The notes under the pieces were generated by a model. That model ran no database searches. It saw only the letters and a program-made list of their open reading frames with translations, and was not told the origin of the DNA. This document shows positions 36,349 through 47,516 of a stretch of DNA of 64,000 nucleotides, in pieces. Every line of letters starts with the position of its first letter. The first letter of the stretch is position 1. This DNA is from Fructobacillus sp. CRL 2054 (GTDB taxonomy: Bacteria > Bacillota > Bacilli > Lactobacillales > Lactobacillaceae): contig NZ_JACOFN010000004.1 in NCBI RefSeq assembly GCF_028764065.1, forward strand, positions 41,008-105,007, read 5' to 3'. A program made the position numbers and the translations under genes.

Positions 36349-38442
36349 ATGAAAAATAAAAATGGCGGCTTTTTCAAAAGCTCCTTCTTGTATGTCATCA
36401 TCTTCCTGGCTGTAATCGCAGGAATCTACTCCTTTATGGGTGGTTCCAACGGGTCAACAAAGACTCTGTCTCAGTCGGAATTTGTGAAGGCACTTTCTGA
36501 TAAGGAAATTGACTCCTTTAGCATCCAGCCTGGAAACGATGTTTACACCGTTACTGGAAACTACAAGAAGAGCCAAAGCTCAAAGAAGAGTTCAAACTCT
36601 GGTTTGAACGCTTTGATTGCTCAGCAATCATCAACGACAAAGTTCCAAACTTCTGTCTTGCAAAACGATTCATCCATTAAGGACATCACGGCAGCAGCCA
36701 AGAAGTCCAACACCGAGATGACGACCAAGCCAGCCGCATCATCCGGCTTCTGGTTGAACCTCGTGATCTCAATCGTGCCAATGCTCTTGATTTTGGGTAT
36801 TGCCTACTTGATGATGTCACAGTCAGCCGGTAAGGGTGGCCAGGGTGGCATGATGGGTAACTTTGGTAAATCAAAGGCTAAGCCTTCTGATCCAAAGGAT
36901 AACAAGACCCGCTTTACGGACGTTGCTGGTGCTGACGAAGAGAAGGAAGAACTTGTAGAAGTTGTTGAATTCTTGAAGTCACCAAAGAAGTTCACCGAAA
37001 TGGGAGCCCGTATTCCAAAGGGTGTCTTGCTCGAGGGACCTCCAGGAACTGGTAAGACAATGTTAGCCAAGGCCGTTGCCGGTGAAGCTTCCGTACCATT
37101 CTTCTCAATGTCAGGTTCTGACTTCGTTGAGATGTTCGTTGGTGTTGGTGCTTCCCGTGTTCGTGACCTCTTTGACCAAGCCAAGAAGGCTGCTCCTGCC
37201 ATCATTTTCATTGATGAAATTGATGCCGTTGGACGCCGTCGTGGTTCTGGTATCGGTGGTGGAAACGATGAACGTGAACAGACATTGAACCAAATCCTGA
37301 TTGAAATGGACGGGTTTGATAACTCTGAAGGTGTTATCATCTTGGCTTCTACTAACCGTTCTGATGTCTTGGACCCAGCCTTGCTTCGTTCTGGTCGTTT
37401 CGACCGTAAGATCATGGTTGGTGCCCCTGATGTTAAGGGACGTGAAGCCATCTTGAAGGTTCACGCTAAGAACAAGCCACTTTCTGATTCCGTTGATTTG
37501 GCTGCCATCGCCCACCAGACTCCTGGTTACGTTGGTGCCGATTTGGAAAACTTGTTGAACGAAGCGGCTCTCTTGGCTGCCCGTCGCAACAAGAAACACA
37601 TTGATTCAGCAGACTTGGATGAAGCGGAAGACCGTATCTTCCAAGGACCTGCCAAGGCCAACAAGGCCATGTCTGAACTTGAACGTAAGACAACGGCTTA
37701 CCACGAAGCTGGACACGCCTTGGTTGGTTTGGTGAAGTCCAACGCATCCGTTGTTCGAAAGGTTACCATTGTTCCTCGTGGACGCATTGGTGGTTACGCG
37801 TTGATGACACCAAAGACGGACCGTTACAACATCCGTTACTCTGAAGCACTCGAGCAGTTAGCTGGTTTGATGGGTGGACGTGCTGCCGAATTGGCAACCT
37901 TCAACGAAGCCTCATCCGGTGCTGCAAACGATTTCCAGCAGGCAACCAACTTGGCCCGTCAGATGGTGACGGCCTACGGTATGTCTGACAAGTTGGGTAT
38001 GGTTCAACTTGAAGGAAACGCCTCTGTTTCATACAACGAAGGTGGCGGTGCCAAGTCTTACTCTGAAGAAACTGCGGCTTTGATTGATGAAGAAGTTCGT
38101 CGATTCACAACGCAAGCCTTCGAGGAAGCAACTAAGATTTTGACAGAGCACAAGGATAAGTTGGCTGAAATTGCCAACGCCTTGCTCGAAGTCGAATCAC
38201 TTGATGAAAAGCAAATCAAAGACATCTACGAAACTGGTCACTTTACAAAGAAGGGTGAAGAAGACGAAGATGACGCCAAGTCTTATGACGAAGCAAAGGC
38301 TGCCTTGGACAACAAGGAAGACCAAGTTGAAAAGGCAGAAGAAAAGGGTGACAAGAATCCTGATCAGGCTTTGGAAGATGATTCTGAAGAGCCAGCATCA
38401 GCTGATGACGCCCCTGAATCTGATGACGATTCAAAGGCATAA
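36349..38442 (+). CDS. ftsH: ATP-dependent zinc metalloprotease FtsH
   Basis: The 697-residue membrane protease removes damaged membrane and regulatory proteins. It has an N-terminal span, an outer domain (about 35-125), a second span ([20 protein letters not shown]) and the AAA domain with Walker A GPPGTGKT (230-237), IDEIDAVG and the [22 protein letters not shown]. The peptidase motif HEAGH is at 452-456. The tail of about 70 residues after ETGHFTKK is extremely acidic (Asp/Glu-rich), longer than in Bacillus, and probably disordered. GAGGAATTC precedes the start. Confidence 0.97.
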   Translation: MKNKNGGFFKSSFLYVIIFLAVIAGIYSFMGGSNGSTKTLSQSEFVKALSDKEIDSFSIQPGNDVYTVTGNYKKSQSSKKSSNSGLNALIAQQSSTTKFQTSVLQNDSSIKDITAAAKKSNTEMTTKPAASSGFWLNLVISIVPMLLILGIAYLMMSQSAGKGGQGGMMGNFGKSKAKPSDPKDNKTRFTDVAGADEEKEELVEVVEFLKSPKKFTEMGARIPKGVLLEGPPGTGKTMLAKAVAGEASVPFFSMSGSDFVEMFVGVGASRVRDLFDQAKKAAPAIIFIDEIDAVGRRRGSGIGGGNDEREQTLNQILIEMDGFDNSEGVIILASTNRSDVLDPALLRSGRFDRKIMVGAPDVKGREAILKVHAKNKPLSDSVDLAAIAHQTPGYVGADLENLLNEAALLAARRNKKHIDSADLDEAEDRIFQGPAKANKAMSELERKTTAYHEAGHALVGLVKSNASVVRKVTIVPRGRIGGYALMTPKTDRYNIRYSEALEQLAGLMGGRAAELATFNEASSGAANDFQQATNLARQMVTAYGMSDKLGMVQLEGNASVSYNEGGGAKSYSEETAALIDEEVRRFTTQAFEEATKILTEHKDKLAEIANALLEVESLDEKQIKDIYETGHFTKKGEEDEDDAKSYDEAKAALDNKEDQVEKAEEKGDKNPDQALEDDSEEPASADDAPESDDDSKA

Positions 38443-38449
38443 GCGTATG

Positions 38450-38479
38450 AAAAAAGTTGGCTTCGGCCAGCTTTTTTTC
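38450..38479 (+). terminator. Terminator between ftsH and hslO
   Basis: AAAAAGTTGGC and GCCAGCTTTTTTT flank TTCG. The hslO ribosome site lies only a few bases beyond the T run, so hslO must come from read-through or a promoter not seen here. Confidence 0.8.
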
Positions 38480-38494
38480 TTGAAAGGAGACATT

Positions 38495-39454
38495 ATGGCA
38501 GATCAATTAATTAAGGTCATTACAAAGGACGAGGTATTTCGTGCCTTCGCTGTTGATGGAACAAAGTTGGTAGAAGCAGCAGCCGAGTCCCATGAAACTT
38601 CTCGTTTGGCCACGGTCATTTTAGGCCGTGCCCTCTTAGCCACTGAAATTTTGGCGCAGGCCACTTTGAAGGGTGAGAAACGATTGAACGTGAAGATGGC
38701 GGGCCGTGGCCCAATCGGCCAAATCGTAACGGAAGCCGACACTCATGGTGCTGTTCGTGGTTACGTATCAAACCCAGATATCGAACCAATCGTCAACGAT
38801 GATAACCAGTTGAACGTGGCTGGTGCCGTTGGAAATAACGGTTCCTTCCAGGTGACAAAGTTTGCCCCTTATTCAAACCCTTACATCGGGCAATCCATCA
38901 TGGTGTCTGGTGAAATCGGTGATGACTTCACTTACTACCTCACGCACTCTGAACAGATTCCTTCTGTGATTGGGGTTGGTGTTACGATGAACCCTGATAA
39001 CACGGTCAAGGCGGCAGGGGGATTCCTTGTCCAAGCTTTGCCAGGGGCCACAAACGCACAACTGGAAGACTTGAACGAAAAGTTGCAGAAGATGCCAGCA
39101 TTGGCCACTTTGCTTGGTAACAAGAAGGGGCCTCTGGCAATTCTTGATGCCATTATCGGGGAGAACAACTACAGCAAGCTACAGTCGCTCGGTATTGGAT
39201 TAGCGGCGGAACCTTCAAAGGATGCGTACGCAGCGCAGCTGGCGACTTTGCCATCACATGAAATCCAAGCCATGATTGACGAGGATGGTGGGGCAGAAGT
39301 CCGCGGCAAGTTCTCCGGTAAGCGCCACCACTTTACCGCCCACGAATTAGACATTATTTTGCAAGATGTCTTGAAACGGGAAGCGGCGCAGAAGAAGGAA
39401 GAAGCGCAGGACGCTGATTCTGACGCTGCTAACTCTGCGGATGATAAAAAATAA
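38495..39454 (+). CDS. hslO: Hsp33-family chaperone lacking all cysteines
   Basis: The ATG at 38495 follows AAAGGAG; the longer frame from 38171 runs inside ftsH and is rejected. The 319-residue product matches Hsp33 in fold and length (GRALLATEILAQATLKGE, GRGPIGQIVTEADTHGAVRGYV, FAPYSNPYIGQ). Normal Hsp33 has CxC and CxxC near the C-terminus that bind zinc and switch the chaperone on under oxidation. Here these positions are A238, P240, G271 and S274, and there is no cysteine anywhere. The spacing is kept, so the domain is present but the switch is gone. It may be always active or controlled in another way. The tail is acidic. Confidence 0.9.
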   Translation: MADQLIKVITKDEVFRAFAVDGTKLVEAAAESHETSRLATVILGRALLATEILAQATLKGEKRLNVKMAGRGPIGQIVTEADTHGAVRGYVSNPDIEPIVNDDNQLNVAGAVGNNGSFQVTKFAPYSNPYIGQSIMVSGEIGDDFTYYLTHSEQIPSVIGVGVTMNPDNTVKAAGGFLVQALPGATNAQLEDLNEKLQKMPALATLLGNKKGPLAILDAIIGENNYSKLQSLGIGLAAEPSKDAYAAQLATLPSHEIQAMIDEDGGAEVRGKFSGKRHHFTAHELDIILQDVLKREAAQKKEEAQDADSDAANSADDKK

Positions 39455-39462
39455 GATTCATG

Positions 39463-39488
39463 AAAAGTCGGCTCTGGCCGGCTTTTTT
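39463..39488 (+). terminator. Terminator after hslO
   Basis: AAAAGTCGGC and GCCGGCTTTTTT flank TCTG. Confidence 0.85.
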
Positions 39489-39502
39489 ATTATCTTTGCA
39501 TT

Positions 39503-39511
39503 TGCTATACT
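39503..39511 (+). promoter_or_regulatory. Extended -10 promoter of lysS
   Basis: TGCTATACT matches the extended -10 form. The -35 region is only T-rich. It lies 51 bases ahead of the lysS ATG. Confidence 0.6.
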
Positions 39512-39558
39512 GATTAGTAGAGAAAATGCGAGTAAATCGCCGACAGGAAGGTAAATGA

Positions 39559-41046
<1,488 letters not shown>

Positions 41047-41064
41047 TTTTTTTAATAAAAGATA

Positions 41065-41093
41065 TTGACGTGCTTAACTTTTCTTTGTATAAT
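41065..41093 (+). promoter_or_regulatory. Promoter of the first tRNA-Asn
   Basis: TTGACG (41065-41070) and TATAAT (41088-41093) are 17 bases apart, 26 bases ahead of the tRNA. Confidence 0.85.
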
Positions 41094-41119
41094 TATTGAG
41101 TTAGTTAAGCACTAATCAT

Positions 41120-41192
41120 TCCGAATTAGCTCAGTTGGTAGAGCACACGACTGTTAATCGTGTTGTCGTCGGTTCGAGCCCGACATTCGGAG
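41120..41192 (+). tRNA. tRNA-Asn (GTT), copy 1
   Basis: Acceptor TCCGAAT pairs with ATTCGGA; D arm, anticodon loop CTGTTAA with anticodon GTT, and TTCGAGCC T-arm are all present. The 3' CCA is not encoded. It is identical over its whole length to the copy at 42811. Confidence 0.97.
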
Positions 41193-41197
41193 TATTT

Positions 41198-41231
41198 AAA
41201 AAAGGTCACAGGCTTGTCTGTGGCCTTTTTT
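41198..41231 (+). terminator. Terminator after tRNA-Asn copy 1
   Basis: AAAAAGGTCACAG and CTGTGGCCTTTTTT flank GCTTGT. Confidence 0.85.
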
Positions 41232-41382
41232 GTGTCAATCATAAGTCTGTTAGATTGTTAATATGTCAATTATCCTTGCTTTATGGTGTTCTTTTCTGTA
41301 TATTATCAAAGGGTCAATTATGAAAATGATTGCACACGAAATAACTGACGCCCGTGAGCGTCGATTTTGAAAGAAAAATATA

Positions 41383-42642
41383 ATGTCAGCAGAAACAGAG
41401 CAAAGTGTTGAACACTTGCACTATCGCGACTTCTCTAAGAACCAGAAGATGACATTGTGGTCAACGGCCGCAGGATTTGGATTGGAGCACATGGATGCCC
41501 TCTTTATTTCCTTCGCCATGTCCTCAATCATTAAGTCATTGGGAATTTCAAACTTCGGTGGAGGGCTGATTTCAACCTTCTCAATGTTTGGAACTCTAAT
41601 TGGTGGAATTGTCTTTGGAATGCTGGCCGACCGTGTTGGTCGTGTCAAGATTTTCACTTGGACCTTAGCCATCGTGGCCTTTGCCACTGGAGCGATTTAC
41701 TTCGCCCATAACATTTGGTTAGTTTATACTTTCCGTTTCATTGCCGGTGTTGGAACCGGAGCCGAATACGGTGCCTGTGTGACTTTGATTGCCGAAAACT
41801 TTGCCAACAAGAAGATTGGTAAGTTGACGTCAGTTGCCCACATTGGTGGACAGTTCGGTGGAATCCTGGCAGCCATTGCCTCAGCCTTGATCATCCCAGC
41901 CTTTGGTTGGAACGCATTGTTCTTGGTTGGCTTGTTGCCAGTTGCCTTCGCCTTTGTTGTTCGTCGTCACGTTGGTGAATCAGACGATTTCGAAGCTGTT
42001 AAGGCTAGCCGTAAGCAGAAGCAGGAAACAGTTGCTCAAAAGGCGCCTGTCCTTGCCGTCTTCAAGACACCTGCCATGGCTTACCAAACAATTGCCTTGA
42101 TCTTGATGATGATGGTTCAGACCGGTGGTTACTACGGGTTGATGAACTGGTTGCCAAAGATTATGCAAAAGCAATTGGGCTTGTCAATTTCATCATCATC
42201 ACTTTGGATGATTGTGACAATCGTTGGAATGTCACTTGGTATGTACGCTTTCGGTTCAGTTTTGGACCGCTTTGGCCCACGCCTTTCATTCGGAGCCTTC
42301 TTGATTTTGGCTGCCGCAACGGTTTACTTGATTCTTGCTGCCCGTGATGCAACTTCATTGTTGATCATCATGATGGTCGTTGGATTCTTCTCAAACGGTA
42401 TGTACGGTGGATTTGGGGTTGTTGTTTCACGACTATACCCAACGGAATACCGAGTAACAGCAAACTCTGTTGTTGCTTCAGTTGGTAAGTTGCTTGGTGG
42501 ATTCTTCCCACCAATCATCGGTTTGTTGATGGACAAGTTCTCATTGACACACGTGATGATGTTCTTTACCTTTATCTACCTCTTCTCATTCGTCATTATG
42601 TTGACAATCCCAGCATTGCGCCGTAAGGACATTGAGTTCTAA
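41383..42642 (+). CDS. MFS transporter, possibly organic- or aromatic-acid type
   Basis: The 419-residue protein has twelve membrane spans. The MFS signature GMLADRVGRVKIF lies between spans 2 and 3, and GLEHMDALFISF in span 1 carries an acidic residue typical of proton-coupled acid carriers. GAGTGAEYGACVTLIAEN in span 4 and DRFGPRLSF between spans 8 and 9 complete the pattern. The substrate cannot be named from sequence. The ribosome site is weak (AAAGAAAAATA). The gene stands alone between two identical tRNA-Asn genes and ends in a terminator. Confidence 0.82.
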   Translation: MSAETEQSVEHLHYRDFSKNQKMTLWSTAAGFGLEHMDALFISFAMSSIIKSLGISNFGGGLISTFSMFGTLIGGIVFGMLADRVGRVKIFTWTLAIVAFATGAIYFAHNIWLVYTFRFIAGVGTGAEYGACVTLIAENFANKKIGKLTSVAHIGGQFGGILAAIASALIIPAFGWNALFLVGLLPVAFAFVVRRHVGESDDFEAVKASRKQKQETVAQKAPVLAVFKTPAMAYQTIALILMMMVQTGGYYGLMNWLPKIMQKQLGLSISSSSLWMIVTIVGMSLGMYAFGSVLDRFGPRLSFGAFLILAAATVYLILAARDATSLLIIMMVVGFFSNGMYGGFGVVVSRLYPTEYRVTANSVVASVGKLLGGFFPPIIGLLMDKFSLTHVMMFFTFIYLFSFVIMLTIPALRRKDIEF

Positions 42643-42658
42643 TAATTGATTTTAATCG

Positions 42659-42682
42659 AGTCGCCTTTGGGCGACTTTTTTA
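42659..42682 (+). terminator. Terminator after the MFS gene
   Basis: AGTCGCC and GGCGACT flank a TTTG loop, with a T run. Confidence 0.85.
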
Positions 42683-42748
42683 GTGCAATTAAAAGAGTGG
42701 ATGGGGGTTAAAAAGTCGGATTTTAACGAAGTTTTTTCATGAAAATCG

Positions 42749-42777
42749 TTGACAGTTTGGATGGCAGATGGCATAAT
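42749..42777 (+). promoter_or_regulatory. Promoter of the tRNA-Asn/Thr pair
   Basis: TTGACA (42749-42754) and CATAAT (42772-42777) have a 17-base spacer. Confidence 0.85.
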
Positions 42778-42810
42778 TAAATAGTTGTTTTGAAACAACA
42801 AACGTATTAT

Positions 42811-42883
42811 TCCGAATTAGCTCAGTTGGTAGAGCACACGACTGTTAATCGTGTTGTCGTCGGTTCGAGCCCGACATTCGGAG
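42811..42883 (+). tRNA. tRNA-Asn (GTT), copy 2
   Basis: Same 73-base sequence as the gene at 41120. The flanks differ apart from a few bases. It is followed 5 bases later by tRNA-Thr in the same transcript. Confidence 0.97.
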
Positions 42884-42888
42884 TATAC

Positions 42889-42961
42889 GCCGACGTAGCT
42901 CAGTTGGTAGAGCACGGGTATCGTAAACCTGGGGTCGGAGGTTCGATTCCTCTCGTCGGCA
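42889..42961 (+). tRNA. tRNA-Thr (CGT)
   Basis: Acceptor GCCGACG pairs with CGTCGGC; anticodon stem CGGGT/ACCTG encloses ATCGTAA with anticodon CGT, reading ACG. The T-arm GGTTCGATTCC is standard. Confidence 0.96.
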
Positions 42962-42966
42962 TCTGG

Positions 42967-42998
42967 TAGCATCTCACTTTGGTGGGGTGCTTTTTTTG
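42967..42998 (+). terminator. Terminator after tRNA-Thr
   Basis: AGCATCTCAC pairs with GTGGGGTGCT (with G-T pairs), followed by a T run. Confidence 0.8.
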
Positions 42999-43060
42999 TG
43001 CGCTTTTTGGATTACATGGTGCGGAAGTTGGTGACGGTTATTTCTCTTTAAAGAAGGCAC

Positions 43061-43092
43061 AAAAAAAGCAAACCCGAAGGTCTGCTTTTTTA
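43061..43092. terminator. Terminator of tRNA-Leu (minus), A/T flanks on both strands
   Basis: AGCAAACC and GGTCTGCT flank CGAA with one mismatch, between long A and T runs. It lies just behind the 3' end of the minus-strand tRNA. Confidence 0.75.
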
Positions 43093-43097
43093 TCTGA

Positions 43098-43183
43098 TGC
43101 GGATGGCGGGAGTCGAACCCGCACGTCCTAAAGCGGACACAGGATCCTTAATCCTGCGCGTCTGCCAATTCCGCCACATCCGC
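43098..43183 (-). tRNA. tRNA-Leu (AAG)
   Basis: On the minus strand, GCGGATG pairs with CATCCGC, and the 86-base length with a long variable arm marks a class II tRNA. The anticodon loop TTAAGGA between CAGGA and TCCTG gives anticodon AAG (codon CUU). No CCA is encoded. Confidence 0.95.
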
Positions 43184-43305
43184 AACTTAACTTTTAGAAT
43201 TTTACAGGGTATTTGGACTTTTGTCAAGGCGTTGTAAAAAAGTTCTATTTTTTTAGTCCTTAGGCCAAATATTTGTTAAACTAAGACAAGATTGGAGAAT
43301 TGCTG

Positions 43306-43641
43306 ATGAAGTTATTTAATTGGTCAAAAGACGACCAGGAAGATAAAACTGATTTGAGCCGGGTCGAATTCCTGCAAATGGAAAACGACCGGCTCTTAGA
43401 TCAAATCGAGTCCTTAAAGCTCGATGTTACTGAATTGGAAGCAGAGAACAAGGCGATGGCAGACCAGCTTTCTCGTTCAGGGTTCATGCGTCGTATTATC
43501 CGAATTGGAATGGGCTTGGCCGTGCTTGCCTTAACCTACGCTTTGCTTGTTTTGGTTGGGGAACGTAATTCCAACTTACCATGGCTTATTTTAATTGAAG
43601 CGGCCTTTATTATTTTCATGGGCCGGGGTGAAGAGAAATGA
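43306..43641 (+). CDS. Coiled-coil membrane protein before tpiA
   Basis: The ATG at 43306 follows GGAG at 8 bases. The 111-residue product has a charged N-terminal coiled coil (FLQMENDRLLDQIESLKLDVTELEAENKAMADQL), then two close membrane spans (GLAVLALTYALLVLVG and LPWLILIEAAFIIFMG) with a short GEERK-like end. Its stop overlaps the tpiA start by four bases (ATGA), so the two are coupled. No family is recognised and the reason for linkage to a glycolytic gene is unknown. Confidence 0.7.
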   Translation: MKLFNWSKDDQEDKTDLSRVEFLQMENDRLLDQIESLKLDVTELEAENKAMADQLSRSGFMRRIIRIGMGLAVLALTYALLVLVGERNSNLPWLILIEAAFIIFMGRGEEK

Positions 43642-44426
43642 CCGGGGCGATGCGCCGGCCATTAGTCATGGCCAACTGGAAGATAAACATGGATCCTGAC
43701 CAGGTTCAACCGTATTTGCAGCAGGTGATTCCTGAGGTGAATAAGGATACGGGAGCTGATGTCGCCATTGCGGCACAGGACCTGTACTTGACTCAGATGG
43801 TGAAGGAGACCGCGGGCAGTCGTTTGGCCATTGCGGCAGAAAACGCCCACTGGACGGACGATGGTGCCTATACAGGGGAAACCTCACCGAAGGCACTCGC
43901 CCTTGTTGGTGTCTCCTATGTCTTAGTTGGGCACTTTGAACGCCGTAAGCTCTTCAATGAAACGGATGAACGCGTGAACTTGAAGACCAAGGCAGCTTTG
44001 AAGAACGGTTTAAAGCCAATCGTTGATTTGGATGAGGACCTTTCAGCTTATGCTAAGGAAGACAAGAAGACAATTGTTTTGAAGCAGTTGAAGATTGCCT
44101 TGGAAGGAATTACGGCTGAAGAGATGGCCAATGTGGCCATTGCCTACGAGCCAACCTGGGCCATCGGGTCCGGAGAAGCGGCTTCTGCTGAGCAGGCCGA
44201 AAAGTCCGCTGAATTCATTCGCCAAAGTCTGGTGAACCTGTACGACCAAAAGGTAGCAGACCAGACGCGCATTCTCTACGGTGGCTCTGTCACAACGGAG
44301 AACGCCGCGGACTTCCTATCACAAGAAGACATTGATGGTATCTTGGTTGGAAAAGCAGCCTTGAAGCCGGAAAGCTTTTTGAAGCTGATTGACATTGCCC
44401 AGGAGACGGGCAGTGCTTCAAATTAA
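43638..44426 (+). CDS. tpiA: Triosephosphate isomerase, divergent
   Basis: The 262-residue protein is recognisable by ANWK near the N-terminus (Asn, Lys catalytic), His of VGHFERR, Glu of AYEPTWAIGSGEAAS (loop 6) and LYGGSVTTENAADF. Several usually invariant spots differ: GHSERR is GHFERR, the CxGE segment reads VDLDEDLSAYAKE, and the end reads LVGKAALK where LVGGASLK is expected. The catalytic trio is kept, so it is probably active. Heterofermenters get glyceraldehyde phosphate from phosphoketolase and need this enzyme mainly to make dihydroxyacetone phosphate, which may relax constraint (inferred). The start at 43638 is coupled to the gene before; 43650 is possible. Confidence 0.88.
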   Translation: MTGAMRRPLVMANWKINMDPDQVQPYLQQVIPEVNKDTGADVAIAAQDLYLTQMVKETAGSRLAIAAENAHWTDDGAYTGETSPKALALVGVSYVLVGHFERRKLFNETDERVNLKTKAALKNGLKPIVDLDEDLSAYAKEDKKTIVLKQLKIALEGITAEEMANVAIAYEPTWAIGSGEAASAEQAEKSAEFIRQSLVNLYDQKVADQTRILYGGSVTTENAADFLSQEDIDGILVGKAALKPESFLKLIDIAQETGSASN

Positions 44427-44454
44427 GAGCGCGATATTTGAAAAATTCACTTTT

Positions 44455-44487
44455 AGCCAGCCGGAGAAATTCGGCTGGCGTTTTTTT
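44455..44487 (+). terminator. Terminator after tpiA
   Basis: GCCAGCCG and CGGCTGGC flank GAGAAATT, followed by seven T. Confidence 0.9.
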
Positions 44488-44533
44488 ATTCCACAAATAT
44501 GTGAAAATATCGACTTTCTCTTCTAGATAAGTG

Positions 44534-44562
44534 TTCAATTTACTAAATAAGGGTGGTATACT
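44534..44562 (+). promoter_or_regulatory. Promoter of eno
   Basis: TGGTATACT is an extended -10 (TATACT at 44557-44562), with a partial -35 (TTCAAT, 44534-44539) 17 bases upstream. Confidence 0.7.
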
Positions 44563-44613
44563 TTAAGTGGAATTATTTAGAGAATAACCCACAGACAAAA
44601 GGAGAACGAATAG

Positions 44614-45939
<1,326 letters not shown>

Positions 45940-45952
45940 TTTATTTCGAATT

Positions 45953-45985
45953 AAAAAAGACGCTCCTTTATTGGAGCGTTTTTTT
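45953..45985 (+). terminator. Terminator of eno
   Basis: CGCTCC and GGAGCG flank TTTATT between A and T runs. Confidence 0.9.
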
Positions 45986-46044
45986 GTTTGCCTTCGTATT
46001 ATTAATTAAGAAGATGTTGAACCTTCTAGAAAAGGAGAAATGCC

Positions 46045-46620
46045 ATGTTAAAACGCTGTCACTGGGTCACTGCCGGTTCCTTAGCACCCGAGTTAGTTGA
46101 TTACCACGATAAGGAATATTGCCGTCCTGTTCATGATGAGAAGAAGGCCTTGGAATATCTTTGCATGGAGATTTTCCAGTCGGGTTTATCCTGGCAGACG
46201 GTCTTGAAGAAGCGGGCGGCGTTGGCTGAAGACTTCGAAGGCTATGATTTGGCGAAGGTGGCGGCCTTTGGTGTTGATGATATTGAACGATTAATGGCTG
46301 ATTCGCGAATTATTCGGAACCGGCGGAAAATTGAAGCCGTGGTGCATAACTTTCGGATTGTCGAGGGCTGGCATAGTGTTGGGCAGTCCTTTATTGATTA
46401 CCTCTGGTCCTTTACGGAGGGGAAGGTAGTGGACATTGGTCCGGAGCCTGGGGAAAAGCTGCCGGCTGAAACGACTTTATCAAAGACTGTTAGCAAGGAG
46501 CTGAAAGCAGAAGGCTTTTCATTTACTGGGCCGGTAGTGGTGGAGTCACTGCTGCAGGCAGTTGGCATTCACAATGGTCATAACCAGGACTGCGCTTGGC
46601 ATGATTTGATGGATAAATAA
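46045..46620 (+). CDS. tag: DNA-3-methyladenine glycosylase I
   Basis: The 191-residue repair enzyme removes 3-methyladenine from DNA. Family marks: RCHWVT near the start and YHDKEY (Cys and His zinc ligands), LEYLCMEIFQSGLSWQTVLKKR with the catalytic Glu region, IRNRRKIEAVVHNF, and HNGHNQDCAWH at the end with the other zinc ligands. AAAGGAGAAATGCC precedes the ATG. It stands alone with a terminator directly after it. Confidence 0.93.
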   Translation: MLKRCHWVTAGSLAPELVDYHDKEYCRPVHDEKKALEYLCMEIFQSGLSWQTVLKKRAALAEDFEGYDLAKVAAFGVDDIERLMADSRIIRNRRKIEAVVHNFRIVEGWHSVGQSFIDYLWSFTEGKVVDIGPEPGEKLPAETTLSKTVSKELKAEGFSFTGPVVVESLLQAVGIHNGHNQDCAWHDLMDK

Positions 46621-46626
46621 GGATAG

Positions 46627-46648
46627 AAAAAAGGACTCGTCCTTTTTT
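46627..46648 (+). terminator. Terminator after tag
   Basis: AAAAAAGGA and TCCTTTTTT flank a CTCG loop. Confidence 0.75.
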
Positions 46649-46712
46649 GTTATGATTTGCAACAAATTTGCCGCATTTTGCTTATAAATGCTGTTATAAC
46701 AAGGTTTTCTAA

Positions 46713-46784
46713 TGCGCGATCCGGGAGTCGAACCCGGATTGCAAGAACCGGAATCTTGCGTGCTATCCATTACACCAACCGCGC
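46713..46784 (-). tRNA. tRNA-Arg (CCG)
   Basis: On the minus strand GCGCGGT pairs with ATCGCGC (one G-T). The anticodon loop TTCCGGT between CAAGA and TCTTG gives CCG. The T-arm GGGTTCGACTCCC is standard. No CCA is encoded. Confidence 0.95.
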
Positions 46785-46802
46785 GAACCATGTTATTATA
46801 AC

Positions 46803-47438
46803 CTATTTTTTAGGGATTTCCAAGTAGGTCTCATCAATCTTCTTGAAGGTAATTCGCCCTGCAAAGCGGTTTGTCAGGGTTTCTTCGAAGTCTTTGACGG
46901 TGGCGGGGGCGACGGCCACTTGGTGGTGGACGGACGTGTCAAAAGTCGTATCGATGAGGGGATAGTCTTCTTGCTTGAGCCAATAAGTGAGCTCGTCGTT
47001 GTTGGCGTAGTCAACGGTTAGTTCGAGTACAACGCGTTTGAGGCGAACGACTAGGCCAAGGGCGTCAAGACCCTGGGCGGTTGTACCGGCGTAGGCACGA
47101 ATGAGGCCCCCGGCACCAAGTTTGATACCACCGAAGTAACGGGTTACGACGGCAAGGACGTTATGAACACCTTGCTTTTGAAGCACTTCGAGCATGGGCA
47201 CGCCAGCTGTTCCGGAAGGTTCGCCGTTATCGGAGTAGCGCTTGATTTCGTCGTTATCACCGATGACGTAGGCAAAGACGTTGTGAGTGGCCTTGTAGTG
47301 TTCCTTGTTAATCATCTCGATTTTGGCTTGGGCCTCTTCTTCGCTGTTGACCCGGGCCAGGTAGATGAGAAAGTCGGATTTTTTAATTGTTTGCTGCCAG
47401 TGACCTTCTTGAGGTTTGAGTAAGTAAAAGTCTTCCAT
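46803..47438 (-). CDS. YigZ/IMPACT family protein
   Basis: The 211-residue protein shows the UPF0029 signature: KKSDFLIYLARVNSEEEAQAKI, THNVFAYVIG, SDNGEPSGTAGVPMLEVLQKQGVHNVLAVVTRYFGGIKLGAGGLIRAYAG. A C-terminal small domain completes it. Members are linked to translation/stress control in eukaryotes and to peptide handling in bacteria, but the bacterial role is not settled. The window's comFA gene is divergent from it, a common neighbourhood in lactobacilli. Confidence 0.9.
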   Translation of the reverse strand: MEDFYLLKPQEGHWQQTIKKSDFLIYLARVNSEEEAQAKIEMINKEHYKATHNVFAYVIGDNDEIKRYSDNGEPSGTAGVPMLEVLQKQGVHNVLAVVTRYFGGIKLGAGGLIRAYAGTTAQGLDALGLVVRLKRVVLELTVDYANNDELTYWLKQEDYPLIDTTFDTSVHHQVAVAPATVKDFEETLTNRFAGRITFKKIDETYLEIPKK

Positions 47439-47516
47439 AATTCGTATTATATCATGAGCTAAATGTGGGAGAAAAGAAGGGCGTACTTTAGTAAGAGAAG
47501 GATGGAGGGGCTTTGA

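Noticed and set aside
38171..38494. A 108-residue N-terminal extension of Hsp33
   Set aside because: It lies inside the ftsH frame, crosses a terminator and lacks a ribosome site; the ATG at 38495 has one.
41120..42883. Genomic island integrated at tRNA-Asn
   Set aside because: The repeats are whole tRNA genes, but no integrase lies between them and the single gene inside has ordinary codon use.
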